Assembly: GCA_905331475.1 (NCBI GenBank)
Contig: CAJNYU010001576.1
Coordinates: 1-64,000, forward strand
Direction: 5' to 3'
From: Rotaria socialis
Lineage: Eukaryota; Rotifera; Eurotatoria; Philodinida; Philodinidae
Length of the DNA: 64,000 nucleotides
The notes under the pieces are model-generated. The model was not told the DNA's origin. It ran no database searches and worked only from the letters and a program-made list of their open reading frames with translations. Position 1 is the first letter of the stretch. Each line of letters starts with the position of its first letter. Below, one piece after another: positions 1 to 12,568 of this stretch. A program made the translations under genes and the position numbers.

Positions 1-300
1 ATATACTCGTGATCAGCTTTTCAAGCTCTATCAAACCATACATGAATAAACGAAAAACAAAATTTACTCCAATTCTGCTTTAGCGGCACCTTACAAGATC
101 GTGTTGAACTAAAATCTCAGTGCTCATGAAATGTACACTTTATATAGATTTGTTTTTATTTTTATTTCACTAATTTCAACATTCATAGCTATAAATCTCA
201 AAAAATTAAAAAAATATAGCGAATTATAGGAACAGAAATTTTAAAATATTTGGTTGTAAAACTTCTTTAATATAACTTTGGCATGAATTTAATGTAATAT

Positions 301-883
301 CTAAAAATATAGCAATCCATATCTAAATTATATCAATATTGTCTAACTTAATACAGTAGTATCTATTCTGGTGAAAGGATGTCGTTAAAAAAAATGTTTA
401 ATCTACTTTTGTAATTCAACATCTTTTAAATCCATTAAATATCTGAATGAAAAAATGTTCTGTCTCTTAATTCAATATATTATCACTTTTAACAAACGAC
501 TATCAATGAATTTACCGACCTGTCCAATTAATTTGAACGTAATCTATAATTGATAAGTACTTACAAATTAATTGAAAGAGTATACATGAGCTGGAAATGA
601 CGATAAGTGATAAGAAAAAGTTAGTTTAAAAAATATCTTGGGTGGGATTTGGGTGTGAAGAGAGATAAGAACACCCACACACACACTCCACACCCTCAAG
701 ATTTTTTCTATTACTTTAATAATTAATTGGATATAACTTTGTGTTGTTAGGTAGTGTTGTTTAATAAATTAGATATAAATAAATTTTAAAATTATATATA
801 TTATTTTCTTAATTAGATATAAATTCACCGTATATTAGATATCAATTTATTTTAAAATTAGATATAGATTGCTATATTTTTAG
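301..883. mobile_element. Candidate MITE-like element with about 25-bp terminal inverted repeats
   Basis: The left end reads CTAAAAATATAGCAATCC and runs on into ATATCTAA. The reverse complement of 857-883 is the same over about 25 bp with one mismatch. Between the ends lies about 580 bp of AT-rich, non-coding DNA. The right half carries five spaced copies of TTRGATAT (near 733, 773, 815, 835 and 858). The middle has a CA/TG-rich patch (640-700). No open frame, poly-A tail or convincing target-site duplication is seen, so the family cannot be named. It is probably a non-autonomous DNA transposon, but a chance or local inverted duplication in AT-rich DNA is possible. Confidence 0.4.
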
Positions 884-893
884 GTATTGGTTT

Positions 894-3800
894 ATATTTA
901 CCCCTATAACTTTATCCATCAATATAAGGTACTTACAAAACATAATATTTAGTTATAATCAACATAAAATTTACATAAAAATCAAATACTTATCTTTGAT
1001 ATAATGAGAATACTATTAATATTTTTTTCATTAAAATAATAAATTTTCTGTTGAAAAGCATTGTTGCATATACGTGAAATAGAACGATACTTATTATAGT
1101 CTTTTCACTAAAGCCACAATTTATCCATTGTCGGTGTTTATTTGATCAAAAAAAACTTGTTTCTTGTCAATTTCTACAGAATTTTAAATTTTTCAGTCTT
1201 TTTCAGTCTCAGTCTTGATATTAAGGTAGAAAAATTCTAATTAAATCGCAAGAAAAAAATCAGTAATATTCGTTAATATCTTGTTGGCTCATCTATTTTC
1301 TTTCGAAATGTAATCTCTTATAAATACTAATTTATTCTCGTAAAAGTTTTACAACAAGACGGATCTATTTTAACAGCCAACACAATCTGATCCTATCAAG
1401 TAACATCAGTAAAAAATTTTATTAAGAGGCTGATTTTTATTTAAAAAGTTCTTGAAAATGTTTATTCTATCCGATGCTTTTAACAAAGCCTATTACTTGC
1501 ATATCTTATTAAAAAAAACTTCTAAATATACTTTCTTGAGAAAATCGCAAGCTATGATGAAATTTCATACTAAATTAAATATCAATGCAAACCATTCGTA
1601 TAAATAGATTTTCGACAAGTTTTTAAAATAAATATAAGTATGCCAATAAAATTTATTTATGAGAAATCTCAAATGAATTCGATGTATAAACGAAGTAAGT
1701 AACAAATATTAGTATGCTTTTTAATAGTGTAATAATAACTGGCGAAGTTCTTAATACAGATGATGAATGTTCTCTAGGAAGAAACCTAACCAATCTTTTG
1801 TTATTTCTGATGTATTCAATAGCTTCTTCTATTTTAGAATTATTCATATAATCTCACATGATTAGGAAATGTTAGGAAACTCGTTATCTGTTAGTTTTTC
1901 TATCATTCTTGTTCATCTTCCACATTATTCATAGATATATGTACATATAGATCGGCGAACGGAGGTTTAACAGCATAATATTATCGTATACTTTCAGAAA
2001 ATTATTTTATAGTTCTTTAATAGAAAATGATTTTTTCTACAAAATTCATTCATTTTTCTTAAATAACCTTGTTTTGCTACGAAAACCGTATGGCGCACAT
2101 CAGCTCATTCTTACTATTTGAAAAGTTGAAAAAGAACAAAAGTAAAACAAGATGTAACACTCACCGAATTCTCCACAAAGTGCTACATCGTTTACATGTA
2201 GTACAGATTTTTAGAAGAACTATTTACGAGATTATTTCTAACGTTAAGTACAATATGAAAAGCACTGAAAAAAGTTGTCCGCAAGCATTAGTAGATTGAT
2301 TCTTTTTCGATTTGCTAAAAACTATTTGTTTTGTGCTGTTTGATTAATCTAGCAGTTTTTTTTCACTCCAATCATAACTGAATTCTATACCTGATAGAAT
2401 GGGATAGCCTTTGCTAACATTAGTTTTCGCTTCAAAAAGTACTTTTGTGTAACCTGCATAAAAGAAATGCCAATATAACTTGGTTCTAAGCTATTTTTTT
2501 TAAACTTAATACCACCAATAGTATTGAGACATTCGCTTAACCGAAGAGAAAAGCAAGGCTCTATCTTTTGATGCCATTTGTGTGTCGTTTCGGATAGAAA
2601 TTTCATAAAAAAAAAGATTTTCTATAATCCATATATCCTAACAAGAACAACACATTTGAAGTTGAATCATTTTATGAAACTAACTTCGAAGGAGTTTTTG
2701 ATAAAAAAAATGACTCTGATTCATACAATGTGCGTTAACTACCTTATAAATTTTCATGAAACTAATGATATTATTCTTTGTTATTGATAGTAAATGATGA
2801 AAAATTCATCTGAAGATGATAACAACTTTTTAATGTCATCGAGACTATCACTCAAAATCAATGTCCAGGAAAAAAGGAAGAAGCAATAATCAGTCTAGAG
2901 TCGACTTTCCGCATAGATGTTGAAACACGTAAGAAGAATCTGAACATTTGGATACTTATCATCGCTGTTCTGCTGTTTTCTACTTAGTCTTAAATCACAT
3001 TTCGATATAAGCAATTTTTACAATCTTCTAACGCATCATCGACGAAGAAATCATGAATTACAGTTGTTTGATCTAAAACAAAATCTACCACAATAAACAG
3101 TCTCTGTTGAGAAACAAACCATCTAGAAGTTGTATATATCAAAGTAGAAAGAGATACAATTCAATATCAAACATTGTCGGACGAGAAACATGCGTTAACA
3201 ATGTGATCTTCATCTGAACGTTTTTTTTATGGATTACCTACTAAGTCTAAATCTCATGATAAAAAATGAATAAATAGAAACTTTAATACATATCATATCA
3301 AATGATGACTTTTAAACATTTAGACATTAACGAATAAAGCAGCAGTATGTTTTCTGTCTCTTCGTTTTTTATCTATCAATAATATTCCAAAAAGAAAAGG
3401 TTTCGAACTTAACATGACTTCTTGCATTTTCTTTGTTTTTTTCCAATCACAGTGATCTATTGTTATCGACAGAGTCTACTTACATATATTTGAATTCAAT
3501 ACAGAAACTTTCATTTCGATTTTAATAATCTTACAATTCTCAATCAAATGTCTTGAAAATAAATGTATACTTGCTTTTTTCTTCTCATACATTAACTTTT
3601 AAAAATAAGAAAAAAGAAATGATTGAAATATCATGTTTTTTTCCGATATAAATATCGTTCATCGATCATGTTTACAATAACAAGCTCGAGAAAAATGCAT
3701 AATTGATCTAAAACTATACGCTCAATTTGTTTCTATCGAATATGCGCCGTGGATGTGCCTGTATTCGATCGAAATCAAATGAAGACGCTTGTTGTCAATA

Positions 3801-6641
3801 TCTGCATGCAATAATATCATCAACATTTTTCAAATCGAATAGAAGTCGTCAAAGTAATGCCATCTAGTTAAGTACACTTGTAAACAGGAAATAGCAACAA
3901 ACAAAATGATGGAGACATTACTGAAATGGAATTGCTAAACGGAAATCGGAATGATCATATAATAACAACACTCGTAATCTCGTTTCCCAGCATTTTATGC
4001 TAAAAACGTCGGTGCTAGTATCGAAAACTTCTATCATAACAAATTATTGATTGCTTTTCTCTTTTGAAAAAAGAAACCATTTTGAAAACTGTTTTCTGCA
4101 AACCATTAAAAAGAAAATTTAATTTATTACAACTACTAATCGGTGGTTTTTTGAGTCACATACATATACACGTATATAAGATAGTTTGGTATCTACTCTT
4201 AACTGATTTAGGGATACGTGTTACAGTTTGAAAGATTTCTATTTCGTTTACATATATACATAGTAGCAACTTGAAAGTTAATAAGAACAGCAAGAGTAAA
4301 ACTTTCCGTAAATTATAGTTATAAAGTTAATAAAAGCGACCAAGATGTTAACATATTTCTTTCTTTTTCTAAGTCAGTCCGAACTGAAGGTGTTCATCAT
4401 TTATTGATGATTTGTCGCTCAATCTAATTAATGAATTATAACTATTTGATTAGATCTAATTGAGATAGAAGTAACATATCTGTAAATAAAATATATTCAA
4501 AATTAATAGTTGAAATAAATCATAATAAAAAATCATTAGAGTAATATCGATTTCTTTTGTAAAAACAAAGAAGTACAGTTTATAAGTGCAGCGTTGTTGG
4601 GCCTACAACTTTGAATTAACATATCTTCTTTGACTTCACTGTATAAATAGTCAATATACAAAGGAACAAATCTCTAACAGAAGATAATAGTTGTGCAGCA
4701 ATAATCGATCGTCAGATAACTCTTTGTCTCGTACGTTTGTGTGTTACAAACCGAGCTTCTTTTGATTTCACTACTCGATAAGCTCTTTTGTAGTTGCTCG
4801 TTACATCTAAAGTGCGTCTTAACACATTATTAAGTATCTCAATCAACTATAGAACAATGATAATCATTATTACCACAAATTAAACGTTCGATCATTTCAT
4901 ACTTTAGTTTTTGTTAATATAGAAATCATGATAAGAAAAAACTTCAGAGCTGTTTTACCTTTCATATTGAAGATGTATTCCAGATATTTAAATTTCAAAA
5001 ATAAAAAAGCTCACAATTTACAAGAACAATCAGCATTTTTCTATCAATACTTTTGACAACTGTTCTTATGACTAAAGAACTAAAGCGATATGTCTTTGAT
5101 ATTCATCGTTCTCAATTACAATGGAAAAAATCTTTCAATTCAACGTTCAGCGTTTTCACAATCAGTAAAAATTAGAGCGATGAAGTCATTAAAACTTTCA
5201 ATTTCTACTTACAAAGTATATTTTTCTTAAAGAAAAACAACATAATAGGGTGTCGATGTAAGCATACTGAAATATAATCAAAGTTAATAAATTCTCAATA
5301 AATAAATAAATCTTGTAGACTATATAACTTCTGCTATTCCTTCGTCATCTTCAGGTTTTCATGAAAGCGAAGTCAAATTTGATTATCATACTTGTCTGTG
5401 GTTTCTTTGAACTATTACTGTTAAAGTAGAAATCAAATGATTACACATATTTATCGAACAAATCTTTGACCATTATTTCTTTTTTTTTCTCCGTTTAACT
5501 TACCAAAAGATTTCATATTGTTTTTGAATAATCTTCTACTTCAATCAAACTTTTTCAAACAAACACTGATAGTCAATATTAATCCATATGAAAAAGAAAA
5601 AAACTAAACTAGATATTTTTAAAAATATGACCGTCTAAAAATCTTTATCATTTGGCAGTTTTTGTCATGTATTTCACCTTTTTTGTGGTTTTTATTGTAA
5701 TATAAATAATAAAATATGATACTGTGTATTATTCTGCTGATGATTTGACTCGTTTCTCTAATACCAAAACTTGTTCATTTACTCGAGTCAATTAGGATGC
5801 GAGTGAAAATATAATGTTTTCTTTCATGTTTCATTAATAAGAAGAACAAAAAAATCTAATTATTATCAACCTTAGAAAAGAAATTGTGAACAAGTACTCT
5901 TATTTCATACGCGTCAGATGAACAGTCAGCGTCAACTGAGTACATAAAATTAATTGGACAAACTGTTGTTTCTGGCAGCTAGTCTTCTTTTTTCTTTTCG
6001 TATTGATGCATGCCCGCAAGCTAATGAATACCATTACCTCAATCGACTAATGTGCGTGTAGTCAAAAACTGATGACAACTTGTACATTTTAAAATCATAT
6101 TCCTATTCAGTAAACGTTTTTTATTTCACGATTGTTTTGCTTTTTTTCATCCAGTACTGTTTTAAACAAAAACAAAAACGAAAGAGAGACCAATCATCTG
6201 ACGACAAATACATTAATTTTCTATGTATCACAGACAATAAAAAAGAAAGAAACGACTAGAAAAATCATTATTTTGTATGATTTTTCATCGTCGATTGTAA
6301 AATCCATGTGAATAATTAACAAGAATAATATTAATAAGCAAAATAAAATAAAAATTATATGTACAAATCGATGTTTGATTAAGTAGAAGTTCAATTTGTG
6401 CTAAAAGAAATCAAAAAAATAACATAATGAAATCATTAGAATGTCTATTGACATAGAATGTATAAGCAAATGAGAGAACAAGATATTATTCTAAACACGC
6501 CATGTCCACTCAAAGATGAGATTAATTGTATATGCTTGGACAACAACAACTTGTAAGGATGCCGCCCTTAACAAATACACACTTTTAGTAGTACCATTCA
6601 TTCATCCATTTCTTTTCTTTTTTCTTTTTCTCTCAATTGTC
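894..6641. other. Gene-free AT-rich stretch
   Basis: No gene is recognised on either strand. Open frames here are under 80 codons, lack family motifs and are not joined by credible splice sites. Short frames at 1653-1847 (-), 2069-2299 (+) and 2385-2606 (-) look like chance or very decayed sequence. Only simple repeats are visible, such as an (ATG)n run near 6693-6713 that falls inside the last predicted exon of the next gene. Confidence 0.5.
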
Positions 6642-8812
6642 TCACAAAGCTAATCTTCTTTCTATTCGCCAGATGTACTGAAACCTACCGTATGATGATG
6701 ATGATGATGATGTTCGATGATATTTTGGTAATAGAGTTGTCGTTCTATTGAATAAAATTGATTCTAAAAAAATAGAATAAAACTTTGTTTTCTATTAAAT
6801 AAATAAAAAGTATTCTACCATCAATATTTATAAACGCTTTCGAAACTTTGAATTGATTTTCAGCTTCACATTCATACATTCCAAATATATTGGTATTAAT
6901 CTAGGAAATATGAGAAAGAAAGTTTTCTTATTTTTGTGTTGTTGAACATAAACAAATGAAATAATATTATTTCACAGCTGGAAATCACTTTTTAACATCT
7001 GTTTTGACTTACATCTAATAAAAGTATAAGTTCGACTGTATAATCATTTATTTGTTTACGCTTTATAGTATTTATTTCAAAACGATTTCGTTTCCATTTA
7101 GCTGAATTTAATGGACGAGCTGTAATTGTACAATTTAGTATTATATGAGATGATTGAATTGATGATTGAATTGTCATTTCAGGTGAAACTAAAACAAGAA
7201 GAAAAATAATGAGTAGGTGTAGATGATTATAATGACAGAAGGAAAAGACATGTGTCCACTTTCGAGATTGTCTTGACGCTTATCACATATGCACACAATC
7301 AATCAGTATATAAGCGTATTAAAACTAATCATTATATTATCATCGGCCTCCCATTGTGTTCAAAAAAAAAGGAAAAAAGAAAGAAAGGTTTTCTTATTCT
7401 TTTCTTTTTATCTTAATTTAGATAATTGAGTCATAATACTCAAGTGTATTCATTCATATGATAAGTATGAGCCTTTTTATATAATACAAAAAAAAACTAA
7501 ATTTTACTTGATGGAAATAAACGTTTTGTACGTGTATCTCGTGGTGGTATTCCATTATCAGCGATGCATTGATAATCAACCGGTGTTGTACGAGAAAGGT
7601 TTTTTATCAGTAATTTATTTTCATAAGCAATTATATCTAATTAATAAAATATTTGTTTCTTTAATTTTATTTGTTTCCCTTTTTCTTGAAAATTACTTAC
7701 TTCCATCATTTCGTTTGTTCAATTGAAATGTCTTTCCTGGTAGTTGCCAAATAATTTTAGGTTGTGGTATACCCCGAGCTAAACATTTTAAAATGATTTG
7801 TTCATTTTCTTTAAGTATTTCATTGTTATTTGATTCAATTATGATATCGATTATTTTTGGTGGTGCTAAAATAAAAAGAATATCTAATCGAATCTGTCTA
7901 CCACTTTTAAAAACACTTCATCCTAGACATTGTAACTATTACTTTTAGTAAAACGTCAAAAGGTATAGTTTTTTAATAGTTCGATTAACGAAACCTAACA
8001 AAAAAGAAGAAAAAGAAAAGGTGTGAAAATGCTCTAAGGCGTCTTCAATTACATACAGACTGTCTGGTCATAATGTGAAAAATATTTCCTTGATTTTGAA
8101 CAAATTTTTAGGTGTTAAAAGATATTGTTCATGTCTCATCAAATAACAATCGGAAGCGCCTTTCTTGATCAAATCGAGTCACAGATGCATGTGAGATATA
8201 TTTATATATATATGAGCTTACTCAGAACAGTTAAATTAAATCGTTTGATGATTGTCAATGTCTGATGATCAGATGAAGATGAAATACGACACGTGTATTC
8301 TCCTGCATCATCATCTGATACATCAGATAAAATCAAAGACCAAGTCCATGCATATCTAAATAGAAAAAAAAGTAAAAAGATTAAAATATTGAATTTTTCC
8401 CCCATCTATGATCAATTTAACACATACGTATGCTCGAGTATAAACCGTGTTCGATCACCACTGGTAATATCTTCGTCAGTTTTTGCTACTAATAAACGTC
8501 CCGTGGGTCCATAGAAATCCGCCTAGAATACAACGATTCTGTCATATATGTCATTCTAATCTTATGTTATATATTTCCCAAGTGTGAATACGACGTAATC
8601 ATGTTGATTATGCTTATTTTATTGTAGAGAAGAAAAAAGACATGATAAATAAAATAACAACATACTTTTTTATTAGAATATTTTTCTGGTAAATCACATA
8701 TAAATGTAGCTGTTTCACCTGTATTAACGGATAAATTTTCCGAATAATCATCCGATAATATTATTGATGAAGATAATAATAAACCAAAACTAATGATCAA
8801 AATTGAAATCAT
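6642..8812 (-). CDS. Secreted or surface Ig-domain protein, lachesin/IgLON-like
   Basis: This is an extracellular immunoglobulin-superfamily protein, probably a cell-adhesion molecule. Eight exons fit in frame: 8812-8666, 8522-8428, 8355-8222, 7865-7701, 7636-7508, 7188-7013, 6900-6819 and 6763-6642, giving 349 aa. Residues 1-20 form a hydrophobic signal peptide. Three Ig-like domains follow. The first ends in the classic DDDAGEYTC motif, the second has the GIPQPKIIW strand and DYQCIADNG, and the third has ILNCTI and GMYECEAEN. This arrangement fits lachesin, amalgam and neurotrimin-type proteins. The usual core Trp of the first domain is not obvious. The last exon encodes a Ser run from an (ATG)n microsatellite and no membrane or GPI-signal segment, so the 3' end is the weakest part. 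Reading through the exon 7 donor would give a different, more hydrophobic tail. Confidence 0.75.
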
Positions 8813-11086
8813 ATGAAGTTTTTCTGCTTTTCTTTAATTATCGTCGTTTTTTCATTTCGTATTTAATCAAAAAGAAAACAGGGAAGAACAATGTCGAAAG
8901 AAAGTTACAGTAATGCCAGCAGCATCACTTGTTCATTATTCAAATGACTTTTTCCTTAGTCTCGCCCTCTCTTTTTTTTCCTTCGTTCTATTTCTCTCAT
9001 TCTTTCTTTCCGTCTTTCTCATTTTTTCTCTGTCTTGTCCATAGAATGAGAGCACATATATAATTATAGTTGAGCGTGTATATGAGTGTGTTGTATGTTC
9101 ACTTTTGATGTGGTACACATATATGCATGGGACTCAGAAAGAGAGAAATGAAAAAAAAGCATGACTGATTGTCATCTTCGCTTGTGGTACATTGTACGAA
9201 AGCGATTCTGAGTAGGAAATTATGAACCTTGAACAAATTGAAAAAACTCATCTTACTGGAACATTAAGCAGTGTGCATTGGCGCGCTTATGTATATATAT
9301 ATATATATAAATCCCTCGGCTTTCGTAATGTTTATTTCATTATAGTCTATCTACACAATGAGATTATTCAAGGACAGAAATTCTTTTGTTTTCTTATTCT
9401 ACGCCTAAAATTAATTGTGAAATAATATTGAACAAACGAAAGATGAGTATTTTTAAGCAAAGATCATAAAAAAAATAGTGCACAGGTCAGGAACGAAAAA
9501 GAATTTTTCACCTATGTTTAATGATCCATAAGCATTTGGATATTTAATGTTGTCGGTAGTCTAGTCAAGGCATACACTTGAATAACTCTTTTTTCTTTTT
9601 CTTTTTTTATCCCTCCTGCCAGTCTGATTAAATTCAAGCACATACACACAATTAGAATAGAATTTGTTTGAAGATTTGATTCCTCTCTTTTTTTTGCTTC
9701 GCTATAAAGATGACGAAAGGAAGTGCACTGCCCTGGAATTGAGAGAGAACAGAATGAATATATTGAATTTGAATACAAGCGGAAAAACGACGATTGTACG
9801 CGACAAATAATTGTATGACCTGCTGTTTCTAAATGTTCTATATGTACGTTCATATACAGTTGGCATAATGATAGAGTAAAGTATTAATTGAAATAGGAGA
9901 AAGGAACAGCGGTAGTATGAGTTCAAGTTTCTCTTTTTTTTCTTGCAGAAAAAAATACACCGACGAACAAAGACACATGATCAAAGTGCATTTACTATTA
10001 TTCTATAGTTCATTGTTATAATCAATATATGTATATATGTAGAATCAATGAGGTTGTAGATTACTCAATCAACTTGGATTGTCTTATTGTCTGATCTTAT
10101 ATTTGTGCTTGTATGAGCGACGAAGAACAGATGCACGAGATGAAGGACACGATTGCGAACATTCTTTTTATCACTGATCATGTAGACAAGAAAATAGCGA
10201 ACATTTATTCCGATTTTTTTCAAGTTCAACTGTTTGTTTTTTATGATTATTCAAGTGATCTTTTAGTACATCAATTAACAGATAAAAAGTAAGAAGAAGA
10301 AGAATTTAATTCAAGTACTATCGAACGATACTAATATAACTGTTAAATATTAAATGAAATTTTGATCAAACAAACATAAATTTGACAAAAAAAAACAGCT
10401 TATATTTAATGCAAAGAATTAACAAAACAAGGAACACCTCTGGCTACATCTTGACCTTTCTCTAAACTACAGTGATCATATATTGAAATTTATTCTAAGT
10501 TCAAAAACATTTTTCCATCTAAGATCTGATACTTAAAAGCTTTTGTTACATCATTAATCGACATCGGTATACGTTTGTTGCACTAAGCCGATTCAGCATG
10601 CACAGGAAAACACAATGTATTAGAATCGGAAAATGATTGATTAAATATCTAATTGATGATAGACACAGAATATCACGTTCGGGTTGGAATAAAAACGTTT
10701 GTTGTGGTTATTATTCACCAATGATATAAAAAAAAGACAATCTTGCACGAGAGATAAGAATCTATCATGACATGATGACCTATTAAATGTTTACATGAGA
10801 TTATTGATTTTATTGTTTAATACTCTATCTATAAAATAGTGAACTATATAGATGAAGAAATATTTATACATCAATCGATCTATTGTTTAACAAAAGGATT
10901 AGATTTATTTCATGTTTATCATGATTGTTGATCAGGGATTATTTTAAATTTCATTTTGAGCATCTATGTCGGTAGTAAATTTTTTTACTTTTTAAACAAT
11001 TATAATTTATTCTCTTTATGTCAATATTCGATAAGCTTATAATTAAATAAATATTAACATATTTATAAAAAAAACGCAAAGTTTTA
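8813..11086. other. Intergenic region with simple repeats
   Basis: I see no supported gene. Open frames up to 112 codons (9518-9926, -) are low-complexity and match nothing recognised. A (TA)n run sits at 9291-9309, and pyrimidine-rich tracts at 8950-9030 and 9585-9610. The stretch separates the start of the Ig gene from the 3' end of the Rh pseudogene, so it probably includes the Ig gene promoter. Confidence 0.5.
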
Positions 11087-12568
11087 TTAGAATGAAATAA
11101 AAAAAATAATCTTATTTCTATTTAACACACACACACACATCATTCGGAGTCTATGAAAAGTTTTTTGTTCCAGTGCTGTTCGTCCTATATCTGCTCCAAA
11201 CATATTGCTGTTATCCTTAATATCTTCTTCAGGTAAATGCCAACCTTCGTCATCATCAAAATCTCTTTCTTTTTAAGCAAATATTGGTAAGCGCAGCATA
11301 AAACCTGTGATAAGTCCGCCAACAACAGCCATGCCAAGTGTAAGTCCACGTGCAGTTGCTTGATAAGCCGATTGAGTACTATTATTTCGAGATTTTCCAC
11401 CACCACAACATGCGTCTGTTAGGCTAGTTAAAGAACCTGATCGATTACCAATCGAAGCAACAATAATTCCAGTTACACCAGCCACTAAACCGGGTATACC
11501 ATGTAAATTATTAACAGCACACGTATCATGAAGACGGTATTGTTTTAATTTAGGTAAAAGAAAGTGAAAGCCTAAAACTGATATCATACCAGCAAGTGTA
11601 CCAATAATCATCGCACCGTGAAGACCAATGTTCGAAACAGATACTGTTCAAACCGCAACTTCACCAGCTGATGTAGAATTTTGTATATGAATCATATCGA
11701 ATTTGCCTCTTTTAAGAACAGATGACATGAGAAACGCACCAACAACTGAGGCACATATTGAGACATATATGTGACGGCATAAAGACGATCAATGCCAGTT
11801 TCATCACCTGCATTGAATGATGGCCAAAAACAAAAGAGAAATATAGTGCCAATCATTGAAAAGATATTTGAACTATAACGTGATTTTTCATCAGGACAAT
11901 CGATAGAGTTTGAACGGTGTAGAACGAATACCGCTGTTGAACCAAAATAAGCACCTGTAAAAATGAAAATTGTTTAGTTTACTTTATTAAATGTCAAAAT
12001 AGAGCGAGTCTAATTACCAAATGTATGAACATAATTACATCGATTCACCAGCATCAACGGCACAAAGTAAACGTGTGCCTATCCATTCATTAACGATTTG
12101 TATAGGTACTTCAATAAATGCCATTAAAATCAATTGAATAGAATTCACTTTTCCTAAAATAGCACCCGTTCATATCAGTATACTAGCTGACACAAAATCT
12201 GCTGTTGTTAAACTTTCAACATCAATTATAAATTTTTGATTCGTATCATTCCAATCAAATAGATAACCACGTATAATAAGTGCTCATTGCAATGTAGAAG
12301 CACATACGATAAAATAAAATCCAACAGCCGAATATGAATATCGACGTAAAAACGTCATTAAAAAGCCAAAACCAATAAACATCATTACATGGATATCGGT
12401 ATACATAGGATGGTAAAAGTCCACAAGACCTCGTGGTGTATCTTCAAAGTTTGTAACATTCGAAGCCGGATAATATTTATACTCACTATGAAAACCCAGT
12501 AAAAATGTGAATACGATTTGAAATATAAATAACACCAATGGAAATAAATATCGACGAAAGCTTATCAT
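11087..12568 (-). pseudogene. Rh-family ammonium transporter (Rh glycoprotein) pseudogene
   Basis: Conceptual translation follows Rh glycoproteins (12-helix ammonia/CO2 channels) from the N-terminal segment ([14 protein letters not shown]) through [33 protein letters not shown] and the tail DDEGWHLPEED. The frame is broken several times. There are TGA codons at 12284-12286 and 12170-12172 (both probably former TGG), TGA at 11648-11650 in place of Gly in the conserved VAVGT motif, and TAA at 11273-11275 before the conserved acidic tail. Frameshifts lie near 12030-12042 and 11758-11770. A normal 63-bp GT-AG intron remains (11955-12017), so this is a decayed gene in place and not a retrocopy. 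The C-terminal end runs into a (CA)n repeat, so the 3' limit is approximate. Long conserved stretches suggest fairly recent loss. Confidence 0.88.

Noticed and set aside
11087-12568. TGA stops read as selenocysteine or Trp (recoding) in the Rh gene
   Set aside because: One TGA replaces Gly, there is also a TAA, and two frameshifts are present, while other genes here end normally at TGA. Decay explains all of it.
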